A stretch of 29,324 bases of DNA. It comes from CAYRDK01 sp043819345. GTDB taxonomy: Bacteria; Omnitrophota; Gorgyraeia; Velamenicoccales; Velamenicoccaceae. Shown here in pieces: positions 1-12,100 of the stretch; positions within the stretch are counted from its first letter, which is position 1, and each line of letters starts with the position of its first letter. Where the stretch lies: assembly GCA_043819345.1 (NCBI GenBank), contig JBDREX010000022.1:1-29324 (forward strand), given 5' to 3'. Under the pieces are notes generated by a model. The model was not told the origin of the DNA. It saw nothing but the letters and a program-made list of their open reading frames with translations, and ran no database searches. Both the position numbers and the translations under genes were made by a program.

Positions 1-181
1 CTGCTGATAATAACGCGAGAGTTCATCATCCCTCCTGAGCCTCTCCTCAAGTTCCGTTAAGGCTGAATTGAACATGCGGGATAAAAAGATATCATTAGAG
101 ACAAAGCGTTCACCTTTTTTGAAGGATAAGTCCAGAGCGCCGATGATAATGTGGTCTAAGAGAGGGGAAGAGGTTGTTTTA
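1..181 (-). other. Charged helical segment continuing past the window edge
   Basis: Sixty residues that begin KTTSPLLDHIIIGALDLSFK and end in the strongly charged helix LTELEERLRREDDELSRYYQ. The frame runs off the left edge with no stop. No family was recognised. Confidence 0.6.
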
Positions 182-3100
182 GTCTCTCCCTTCCCTTCAA
201 ACATCCCCTTAAGGCCCTTCTTCAGCGTCTGTTTTAAGAAGGTATCTGTTGTGATTAAGGATAATTTTGTCTGAGCATCTTTTAATGAATAGCTTTTGAT
301 CTTAATGAATAATGTATTAGCTTTACTGTTTTCAATCGTAATAGGAGATGACGAACATATTTTTTTATAAATAATCATTGGAATATTAAACAAAGCGCAA
401 TTAACAGCTGCAGCAAGCCCATGTGTTATGCCTTTTGTATACTTTTCCTGCGTTGTAGTACCAGCTAAAATAATAGCGCCCAAAAATCCTAATGTTACCA
501 GCCAGCCCATCAAAGTAGAGAAAGGAATAAAAAAGCTTGCTGCAAAAGTGGCCGCAATGCCACCAAATATAGGTATGGAAATATACGGTTTGGAATAGCC
601 ATTTTTCATAAAAGGCCCAAAGATAAAAGCAAAAGGGAATACGTAGAAAAATAGCTGGCTGATAACACCATAAGGGTGCGCCGGCGCAAACAACAGAATG
701 AACAAAAGCTGAACTCCCCAAAGCACAGACGCGCGAAACACCTTATAAAGCATTTCAAATGGTATGATTGGATAAGCAACATCCTTGATGCCGCCGATAA
801 ACTCACCCGCCAACCCTTCCAGCGAACCTCTAACCTTTTCATCATGTAAGGGAATAAAAGGCAAAAATGTAAAAACAAGGCTCCAGAATTTCGTTATATA
901 TTTAAAGGTTCCGCGCAAGAATCCTTTTTTGTTCGTCTGCAGCCTTATGCCGCCAACCGTAATAGCCTGAGCATATAAATACTGCATACTTACAAAAATA
1001 ACTGGTAACGCCAAAGCCGCAAAAGGCGTAAAGAGAAGGAAGAAGCCAAACAAAAAGATCATAAAGTTGTATCGCGGAATAACAGGTTTATTAAAATAAA
1101 AGTCGTAGTTAAAGATAAGGCTCATTTTTTCTGTCCAATGCAGATAGTCGCTGTCTAAAATTTCCTGATAATCAATTTCCATAAAATCCTGCGTAACCAA
1201 CGGGCCAAAACGATTAACAAAACCCGGCATAGCACCTTGTACTTTTTCACGGCCTCTTCCCAGCGTGCTCCTTGGACTATAATCTGAACGGTAACCCTGC
1301 TTTAAAATCTCATGGGCTGTCGCGGAATCATCTATATTGGTCATATAGACGCCGGCGGCCCTTAATGGTTTTAACCTCAACATGCCAGGGCCGTAAAAAC
1401 TATGCATACCAGCCTTGGCTTCCGCCGCCAAAACCCGAGTATTATAAACATTTTCAGCTGTGCCCTGATCAAAAGCTGTAGGCGTTATCTCTTCATCCAC
1501 ATCAATCAATTTATTCAACAAAACGCCCAGATCAGGCCTCTTAGTAAACTCAAAAGCGTCAAAAGGAAGCATAAAAAACCCTAAAGGAAACACTGTATGC
1601 TCCCAATCTGTTTTTAAAACAGCCGCGTCATCTATCTCCATAAACTCAGCAGCTCTGGACCAGGCTTTTAATTTTATGCCTTCCCAAGCCGCACCACGCG
1701 TACGCCTATGTAAACCCGTCGCAAAAACTCTCTGAGCCTCATGATCATTCGTAAACCATGGCGTGCTTTTTGCCTCAACAAACTCTTCCTGTAAAGACGC
1801 TTCTCCTGACCTGCCAGATACATCAAACTTCACATAATGAGCGACATATCTAATTTGCTGCTTCACTATTGTACCAACTTCCGCATCTGTCGGCTCTTTC
1901 CCCAACACCTCTTTTAATACATGCTTTACATAAATTTCGTATGCCAAAAACGCAGAATGTTGTATTGTTTTCATCGTTTTATAAACACTGTCATAACGAT
2001 AAATCACAAACTCTTTAATAAGCTTATCGGCAACGTTACCTTCTATAACACCCAAATCCTCAATGATAGAAACAGTTCTAGCAAATGTCGTCTGCGGATT
2101 TAAAAGTTTGTCTCTAAAATCTTGTTCGGCCATCTGTTCCGGGAAGACATTCTCCAAATAAGCCTCCCATTCCTGTCCATAGGTTTCTTTAATAAGCGTG
2201 AAACTGGATTTTACAACAGTCGTTTTTATCTTTCCTTTTTCCAGACTATACTCTAGGCTATCCAAAGCTGCCGGATCCGGAAAACATTTTTGCTGAAATG
2301 CGGATGTTAAAATATAAAGAGGCAACACTTTTTCCCATCCCTCTTTTTTAACATATTCCGCCACATCTTCAATCTTGGAATCACCCGCGTCATAGGTAGC
2401 GACTCTATTAAAAAACTCAACGATCATTTCTCTGGCGCGATAGCTTCTCACACATGGCAATTTTTCCCCTGTTTTTAGGCTATCCAAAAGCGCGTTAGCT
2501 TCATAAGCATCAATAAAATCATAGTGTAACAAAGTTTCCTCAATACCAACAACCTCAAAAACTTCAGCAAAATAGGGATCATCTCTGACTCTATTAATCT
2601 GTGCCACATTAATATCGCCATATCTCTTATTAACATTCCATTTTTCTTCTCTTTCTCTGGAAACAACAACGGCTTCCTGCAGAAAATACCACCAGCTCCT
2701 GATAGATTCACGCAGATTAATTACAAAGATCAAAGCCGCAAAGAAATACCCTAACAATGGCAGGGTTCCTAACAGATAAAATACACAGACAACACCCAAA
2801 ACCAGATTGGTGCCTCCCCACAATCCTCCAAGCATACCAAAAAAGTGTTTCTTAAACTTTAGGTCTTCCGTTTTCAGCGTTCCCTTATAAGTTCCGCGCA
2901 TCGCAACAGCAAAAACTTTACAGATATTTTTAGCCAGAGTCCAATGGAACTGCAACGTCGTTAATGACTCCTCAATCAAACGTTTCCAGATAAGTGCCAA
3001 AGCAACCGCGCAAAAAGCAAATCCCGGAATTGAAATGGCACCCGTAAAAACACCCGTCAATAAATATCCCAGCGCAACTAATGTCATTCCTCTTAAAATC

Positions 3101-6100
3101 CAGACCCCTGCCTTCAATACCCTACCCGGCTTTATCGGATATTTCGGCAGTTTCCAACCTCTTTCCTTATACTTATCAAAAAGATAAGGCTGTATTTCTT
3201 TCAATATCTCATTAACCTCATCGCCGGTTAAAAGGGGTTCCGCATCGCCCTCTTTCTGCGAAACCTTTTTCAAAACTGCATCTGATGCAGACAATTTTGT
3301 TTTCACAATATTCATATACTTGAGAAGGCCAAAATCTAAAACAGGATCCAGCCCATCTTCTTCACAAAACTTCATAAAATGCCTAAAATCTCTATCTGTA
3401 AAAACATACTCTGTAGCCGGCTTCTTGCTTGTAGCCTGCCATTTTTTGAGCTGATGCGTTAAAACTTCCAGGAATAAAAACCCAACGGGTTCAACAACAT
3501 TCTCTTCCTTCCATTCAATCTCTTTCTCAGAGCCGGTCGCTTTGATCGGATCAACAGATGAACTGACGGTTGAATCAGACGATCCTCTGCTAGCTGATTC
3601 TTCTTCTGAAAACTTATCCTTCAGAACATCTTTATCTTCAGCGTAGAGGCGCGCTAAATAACGTGTCAAAGGCTCCATCAAACAAACATAAGGCATTACA
3701 GCATTGATCCTGCGGCGCAAATCCTTATCAATTGGCCTTCTATACCTTTCGTTTTCATCAATAGGGCCAGATGCCGGCACGTGTTTTTTACCAAAAACTT
3801 TTTCTCTGGCAAAGTTAACAGGCCTGCTGGTTTTCTTAGCCGTCCATAAAAAGCCCTGGAACAATCTTGAGAATGGCCAAGAACACCAACCAATTGCTTT
3901 AACAATCTTTCGATCAAAAAACCAAGATAAGAGCCAGCTAAAAAACAACAGTGCCAAAGGAAGCAAAACCGTCAATAAAATTACGCCTATCGCGATAACC
4001 ACACCAATCGGTTTAATCGTTCCTCTTTCAGATGGTTTTATGAAAAGGTTATGGATCCAGTCATTGGTTGAATGTTCATTCACCTGAACTTTTATAAACT
4101 CATCAACAGCTCCTAGGCCTCGTCCGGTATAGTTTTCCCGCACATAAGGAGTGTATCTGTTTCTAACAACAAAAATCTTCTCATTTATAGAAAAGAAAGC
4201 TCCTCCTCTTTGCGCTTCCTTCTTAGCCTGTTCATAAGGAAGCACCACAGCACCTATACGATTAACCTCGCTACCATCAACAAATTCACCGATAGATTTT
4301 CTTGCCTGGCGCCATTGAGAAGCATCTTTTAAAATCTCTTTATCATAAACCCAGATCTTGGCATTCTGATTCTTTGTTAAAATTGTCAAATGCTTATAAA
4401 TAGGCTTTGTAGAACCAGCCGGTTTATAACCAAGCTTTGGCAGCCACTTCAAATACCCTGGATAATCATAGATAAGCTCTGTATAACGAGGCAAGCCAAG
4501 CATATCATAATGCAGTCTCTTGATATCAAAAATCTGTCCTTCAGACAACTCTCCTTTACAAGGCTGAATAGCCCAATAGGTGCTGCGATACAGCTCTTCT
4601 TCAAGCTTGGCGCTATGCAAATCAAAAGCCATCTCTTTAATGCTCTTACGATTCCAACGGGTATCATTAACTTTAAAAATCATCTGATCTTCCTTATAGT
4701 CAAGATCATACCAGACAGCAACCTTACCACTATCCTTCCAGGAATCCGCATGGCGGCCAAAAAAGCTTAGTGTCTTCTTGAACCATGTTACCTTGGCGTA
4801 TTTAGCAACATCTTCAGCCCGGGCAGCATCCCACTGATAAACATAAGCTTCATGGCTATGCGGTATCGTCTCATAGTCCATGTATCTGAAGAATGTAATC
4901 CAAAGCGGGTCACCTGCCGCAAATCCATCGCTTCCCAATTCACTGTAGCCACTTTTACGCGCGAAAATCTTATCGCGAGCATCAAGAACTTCCTCGGTAA
5001 TGCTCAGAACATAATCAACACTGGTTTTGCCCGTAACTCCTTTCAAATCTTCATAAGTATATAGGCGCATATCCAAAGTATAAGTGTCATCTGCCCCTAA
5101 TATAACATCCCCCAATGAATCCTTCACAAATGTTAAACCTTCTTTACCGCGGTGATGTATATGGCCCAATTCGTCAATATTGATCGCCTGGGCTATTGAA
5201 AAGATCATCTCGTTGCCCTTACTATCCATCAAAATCGTACCCACGCTCTTGTCAGCAACATTGTATCGGGAAAAGTTTTCCCCATAGAATATATAAATCT
5301 TTGTATCCCCCGGCTTCATAATATATTCTTTTGTATCGTCATCATAAGTACCAAACCACTTCTCCAACGGCCTGCCCTGGCTATCTCTAATCTCAAAATC
5401 CTCAATATCCTGTAAAAGGCCTTTATATTCAAACTCATGATGCACAATAAACAAAACCTTAAAATCATGCGAAACCGGATCCTGCTGAAAATCATAGAGC
5501 TCTGACCTATTAATAGGCCGCGCAGTCATATGGCGGCCGTCTTCATAGGTCGCGTAGGTCTTAGCGATTTTAGCAACTTCCAAAAATTCCAGATAACTCA
5601 TCGGATACTGTCCAAAATCACCATACTCTAAAATTGTATGTGTGCGACGGTTAAAATTCGGATTGATATTCTGATAAACATACACGGTCCTGGAGCGTTT
5701 ATTAAACTTCTGCAGGCTTCTCAACGTATCAAGTGTTACCTCAACACCGCTATCAACAACATCCTTATAGAGGCAATCCCATTTTTCACGGATTGTCCCA
5801 ACGCCGCCGGACAACGCGTCTCTTTTTTCAACAAAGTAAAGGTTGAGCTTATTATCTCTAACAAGCAGCGTCTTTGTCGTGGAAGTCTTTTCTAATAGTA
5901 CGGCTACAGCCAACTGCTCTTGGCCCACCTGGCCATTTTCATACGTATAGTCAACGCTGCCGACTTCGTCCCCATTGTAATCATGCAAAATAAGCCTTAC
6001 CCGCCCTAACGCCGCGTTAATCTGCACGATATCACGGCCGTCCTTATCAAAAATCGTTACCCAGCTCTTTACAGGAACCTCAAGGCCTGTAATCGGCTGA

Positions 6101-9100
6101 ATAACTGTCGCTGACGGCTTTTCCAGGCGCTTCACAAGATCATCCAAGCTCAAGGCTTTTATAGAATTCCTTAAACGATTTAAAAATGCTATCATTTCCG
6201 GCGTATCAAACCTTGTCACCGAGCTATTCAAAGCGGCCCTTCGCCCAACGGGATGCGCGATCGTAGTAATCTTCGGGGCTACTCCGCTGGTCGGCTTAAA
6301 AGGAACAGTCGCGCGAACCACCGTATTCATGCCATTGGCTTTCAAATACTTACTATATTTCTCTTCGGCCTTTAAGTTCTCTTCATGCGTACCATTGTTG
6401 GTTTCGTGAATAATCGTAGAAGGAACATCCGGATTATCATTGACTGTAATCAAATAATAATCCCTGTTATTAACACCATAAAAAACACTCTTTTCATCCT
6501 GCCCTATGAGCAGCTTTTTATCCGCGAGCAACTGACGGATAAAAGCAGCCTGAACAGGATTCTGAGCATCACAATACTCTAAAACTTCCTTTACCATTAC
6601 TGATTTTTCTTTCATAGGTTTGAATCCTGGGAATCCAGCAGCTTTTAACTCATTAAATCTATCTGTCACATCCTGCAGCGTCTTACCCTGCCTTGGTTTA
6701 GGCTCAATGATATTCCTGTAAATAAACCGCTTTGGCATAACATCCGGCAATGTAACAGGCCTCATCTGCTGGGCCGCAATAAAACCACCCCTATTATCTT
6801 TGATGATCGTAAACCACATATACCGGCTGCCGTCAGCATTAAATCTAAACCTATCCTTAATAGTCGGCGTATCTTTAACCTTCTCAATCAAGGCCGGAGT
6901 ATTTAGCTGATTTTTCAGATTAGGAACATTCACTTTTGTAGAACGGACCTGTTCCAAAAGGTCGCCCTTGGCATCATAGATTCTATAGTAATAGTAGGTG
7001 TCATCTAGAGTTTTTCGGTCCGCGGCACCAAAATCAAATATGTGCACCTTGACAGCCGGAATAAAATCTAATCCATAGACAGCGTTTGGTGCTGGCTGGC
7101 GAACAGGGAAAAATCTTTCCCAATCCTTTTCAACGGTCTTATAATAATAACCATACTCCACCCGATAGTATCGTTTAACGCAATCCGTCTGAAATCCGTT
7201 ATACGACTCAAGCTTAATACCTGACTCTCCAAATGTATCAACCGTATATCCATTCACATCGCTTCTCTTATGAAAATCAATATAGTCTTTTTCTTCACGC
7301 AAAGGTGACCAGTCTTTGGAATAGACCATATCAGTTCCGCGAATATAGCTAAAGATCCAGCGCAATCTCTTATCCGGCATCGGATCTATAGAAGCATGCG
7401 TTTTCGGCTCATTTTTCCAGATATCCTGCACGGCCTTGTAGGCGGCTTTTGGATTGCGGTTTTCATCAACAAGGCCGTAATACTCTTCGTTTGATACAAA
7501 GTCAGGCCGCACACCGACATGTGGAGTACCTTCCGCCGCACCAACAAACTTCCAGGCTTCGTTATTGTATTCAAAATAGACTAATCCGGAAAGCACTCTC
7601 CTCATCTCCTGATAACCCATGCTCTTTTGCCAGATATTGGTATAAGTCTCAGCCTGTTTATCAGGATCATCTTTGCGTATATTATTATCATAAGAGTCCG
7701 AACCGACCTCGGTAAAGAATATCGGCCTTACCAAAGACTCTTCGTAATGTTCTATCAACTCATTCATCAACTCATTCCACTGCCACAGAATGCCAGCCGG
7801 ATCATCCCAACGATACGCGTTAAAACCCCAAATATCGATCTCAGGACACATCCTGAAATACCGCATATCATTCTTAACAAGATCATCAATATCGCCGTGC
7901 GCGGTTGTGACCGGATGAATACGCCCCTTCAATCCACCTTCGATCGCGTGAATATGCGCGGCCGCGCGATTCAAAGCCGCGTACCAAATATCCAGATTGC
8001 CGTTAAAGCGTTCCGGATGAAAGTTCTCTTCGTTACCCAAACACCACATTAAAATCGCCGGATGATTGTAATACTTTCTTACGTACTTTTCATAACTGCC
8101 ATCTAAGACATCCGAATGCCTAAACCCAATCATCACCTTCAACCCTTGCGCGGCGATCTCATCTAAAACTTCTTCAAAGTCTATCGGATCATAAACCCTG
8201 ATCATATTAGCATTCAAGGCGGCGATGCTCGGTAAATCCTGCTGATAATACTGTTTGAAGCTTGCAACGTCCTTATCCGGCGACCAAGCCACACCGCGAA
8301 TATGTTCGGCTGTATTTGGAATCGCCTGGCCAGCTTTCACAATAACCGGCTTGCCATGATCCAACAATAAAAGCGGAGTTACAAGTTTCTGTTTCTGATA
8401 AACTTCATACGTACTAACGTCTGTCAGCTCATACCCCTCCCAGCTCTTTTTGGGATTGCTCAAATCAACTTTGCTTTCATATGTTTCAACTGTAATTTCC
8501 TTGCCCTCTTTGTAGTCAACCAAACGGCTCTTCAACGGAATATCCGTTACCGTCTTGGTAACCGGATCCACATACCACTCATCAACAACAACCTTATAAT
8601 TTTTACGGTCCCAGAGTTTTCCAAATTCAGGCTTTTCAGCAACCGTCAGTTCCTGCCTCAAATAGTATTCATCAGAAGTCGTCGGATAATAATCTGTGCT
8701 GCCTAAAATGCTGGACCAATCATCGCCTTTAGCGTCTTTACCCCAACTGACATATTTCTGAACAGGAACGCGCCACTCGCCAGCTCTATTTCTAACAGCC
8801 GGCCCGTAATTATAAAACCACCTGGGCTGCTGGCCATGCACAGAATATTTGCTCTTCATAAACTTATCAGCGCGTTTACGCCTTTCGGTGCCGCCATAAT
8901 AGTAGAACTTCGCGTCAATGGTCATCGGCAACGTCTTTCCTAACACTCTTGTTTCACGCTGAGAACGGCCCTCTTCATCAAGTGTCTCAGTGAACTGATC
9001 CCGTTTTACAACATCATCAACAAAACGTGTCAGGCAGCCGGCATTCCAATGATAACGGTTAAACCGCCTGACAAGCTTGCCATCCTGCGTAATGGTCCCG

Positions 9101-12100
9101 GCCACTTCAATACCGCCTGCGGCATAGGTTGGCGTAAAAACCTTCTGAGTCGGCACCGCTCCAATTACCGCGTAAATCAGATTGCCAAAAGCGTTCACAT
9201 AATTAACAATTTTGTATGAAGGAATCTGTTTCGGATTTGAAAACCAATGCTGTTCAAACTTCTCAGAATCCCGAACCATGCGCATACCGTTTTTATTAAA
9301 TAAATTATGTGAAGACGTAGAGTTAATAACGAGTTCGCCAAATTTACCATTGGCAAACCTTTCATACGTAACACTATTTTGTTCAAGGCCCTGGCGACTA
9401 CGGTTAATCATCGTTTCTCGAATTTTGCTGCGAATCACCATCACCAGACCTAAAGCGTTATATTCCTGAATGGTGTGTTTGCCGCCCTTAGTGTAATCCA
9501 TGAACGACTGAGTCATACCTGTTTCATCCTGCGCGAAAAGCGCTGTATTTTCAAAAATCTTGCTTCCCAAAGCCTGGCTATACGTTGCACTGTTCTCAAA
9601 CAGGCCGCGATTGGTGTAGGCAATACGAACTTGACGCGTATCAATAATTCCCGGTGCAACCTCCGCGTCAATAAAATCATTACCTACATTCAAGGCCGAC
9701 TGTGTATCCACAAGCGCATAACCGTCTTCGCCCCAAATTGTCGTGTAGTAAACCTTGGCCATATGCTGGTCAAAGAAAAACTCATCTTCACTGGAATTGA
9801 TAACAACTTCGCCAAAAGAATCTCTTGTGGTGCGGGCCACTTCTCTTAAAACAGGGTTCAACACAACATCATAGGAGAATGTTTCATACACACCGCTACC
9901 CATATCTACATCATCTAGTGTTCCTCCGACTTCTTTACCAATCTGTGTATTGATGTACATGAGCCCCTTGGCGGTGTTTGGTTTTTCAAAACGGCTGACG
10001 ATCTGCTGGCCCAAACGATCAATAGCGACTCTCTCTGACTTGATCACCCATAGGTCTTCTTCTGTATCGCTTCTAATATAACCATCATCATCCGCATCAA
10101 CATAGGTGTTGCGGCTTGATTCAATACCTAAAGCATCAAAATCAACAAATGTCACCCAAACAGCCTTAGCCCCCTTGGATGGCTCCACCTCATAAGTAAT
10201 CACCACAAATAAACCTGTATTGGCATCCATCACAACCGTTTCTTTATGGGCGTTAGACCAGACAAAATCAAATCCGATTTGACCAGAATCCGAATTTAAA
10301 AATGCGCGGTCTACGTTTAAAACCCACTGCGCTTCATCACCGTCAACAAACATCTTCCATGATTTCAGGATGTCTTTTCCATCATAAGTATTTAACGATG
10401 TGTATGTATGCCCCTGATATAGCATGGTTCTATTGTTCATCAAAGCCGTAACAACATCCTGGTCATATTCAACAACCGATAACCCTTCAGCAACAATCTC
10501 CTGTTTATGATAAATGCCGCTCCCCATGGATAAAGTACGTGTAGATTTAACGACACCGATTTTCTCCACATCGCGATAGGCCAGAGTTTCGGTGGACTTC
10601 TCACTTTGTGTATTATCATAAGTAATGTTGGTCCACCAGGAGACGTTATCCCCTAACACATTAGACTCAACAACAATCTTACTTAATAATCCATTCGCGA
10701 AATTCTGTAACAGATCTCTTTCCTCGCCTGTATTTGGATTACGCAGGTGCTTACGCAGATGAGCTTTCATAACGTGCCCTTCTTCATCTCTAACCATATG
10801 AGGCCTACCAAGTTCATCCAGATCACTGGCCGTTTCTTCAATGACTTCACCCAAATAATTAACTTTGCGTGATGCAACTTCAATATCAATGGAATTCATC
10901 TGCACATCAATAATGCGCCCTTTAGCAATAATGCGGGCCAAATTACCATTGGTCAAATCTATAAAAGGATGTGTTACAGACTCAGGGCCAACCCGGAACT
11001 CTTCCAGCTCCAAGATACGATAGGAACCATAATACGTTGTGATATCGCTAATAGCTTTCGGTACGCTATAGCTGATAACATCGCCATAGCTCTGTGCATC
11101 GTTATACCAATCATACTTCCACTGGATAGAAGCCACACGGTACGGCTTCCAATAATCATCCTCATACGCTGAAACGGTTACCGTATCAGCGATAATCGCG
11201 CCCGTCTGAGTGTTGTAAGCCACGTTTTCACCTTCATACAACTCAATAATATTACCTAATCCGTTCAAGGCCTTAATCTGAGAAACTTCTTTAATCAACT
11301 GATTCTCCTGAAATGTCATACCCGCAAAACGGTTAAAACCTAGCGCGTAAGAATCACCAATCTTGAGGCCTGTCTTTAAATCATTTGTTTCAGATTCTGA
11401 AGGAACGCCTCCGAAACCGGCATACAAAGGATTATTAAAGAAATGTTTCAGCTCTTTATGAATAATGTGATCCTGCCTGATCTCTCTGTGAATCTTACCC
11501 ATCGCGTCTCTTTCCTGAGTCAGGTTCACGCCTGTTACAAAATCTTCTGTATGGATAACCGCTCTTAATCCCTCCAGTGTTAAAACCAAATCATTTTCTT
11601 CATCAAAATGGGAATGTGAAAGCCGCTCGCCGCTTAAAGAAAACTTCTCTACGTCTGCCGCCAACCACAATGCCTCCATAACAGCGCTCTTGTATTCGTA
11701 CGTCGTATAGGTCCTGTCGGAAGCGACATCGTCTCGGATAATATTACCAGCAGCCAAACCAAGCTGACGATAAACAGTGTGAGACTCTAATCCATTGCCC
11801 GAATAGTAAACAAGCCGCTGCGTCAAAATCTGATTGGCTTCATCAATCGTGTTATCAGCCTCTGTATAATACAAATATGGTTTTTCAACACCAGGTAGCT
11901 CAACATAGGTCTGAGAGCCAGAGGCCACGTATATAGGTAAGCTTCTCTTGCCATGCATAATGACCCGGCCTGGAGCATATTTAAACACAGTTCTGAGCTG
12001 ATAATGAGCCTGCTCGTCTTCTATAACCGTTTCAAGCAAATAACCCGTCTGAGCCTGTGTATCATACTTTTCACGAACAGAATAATAAGGTATGCCGCCG

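Noticed and set aside
2475..2711. Minus-strand small ORF in another frame, and similar ones at 401-721, 606-878 and 15006-15314
   Set aside because: They overlap the giant frame out of phase, and their residues look random next to the convincing main translation.
3704..4087. Plus-strand ORF of 127 codons, and similar ones at 4390-4770 and 9475-9849
   Set aside because: They are antisense shadows of the giant frame with no ribosome-binding context or family resemblance.
7627..8052. Plus-strand ORF of 141 codons
   Set aside because: It lies opposite the well-supported glycoside hydrolase active-site region; its own translation has no recognisable motif and it is explained by codon bias of the minus-strand gene.
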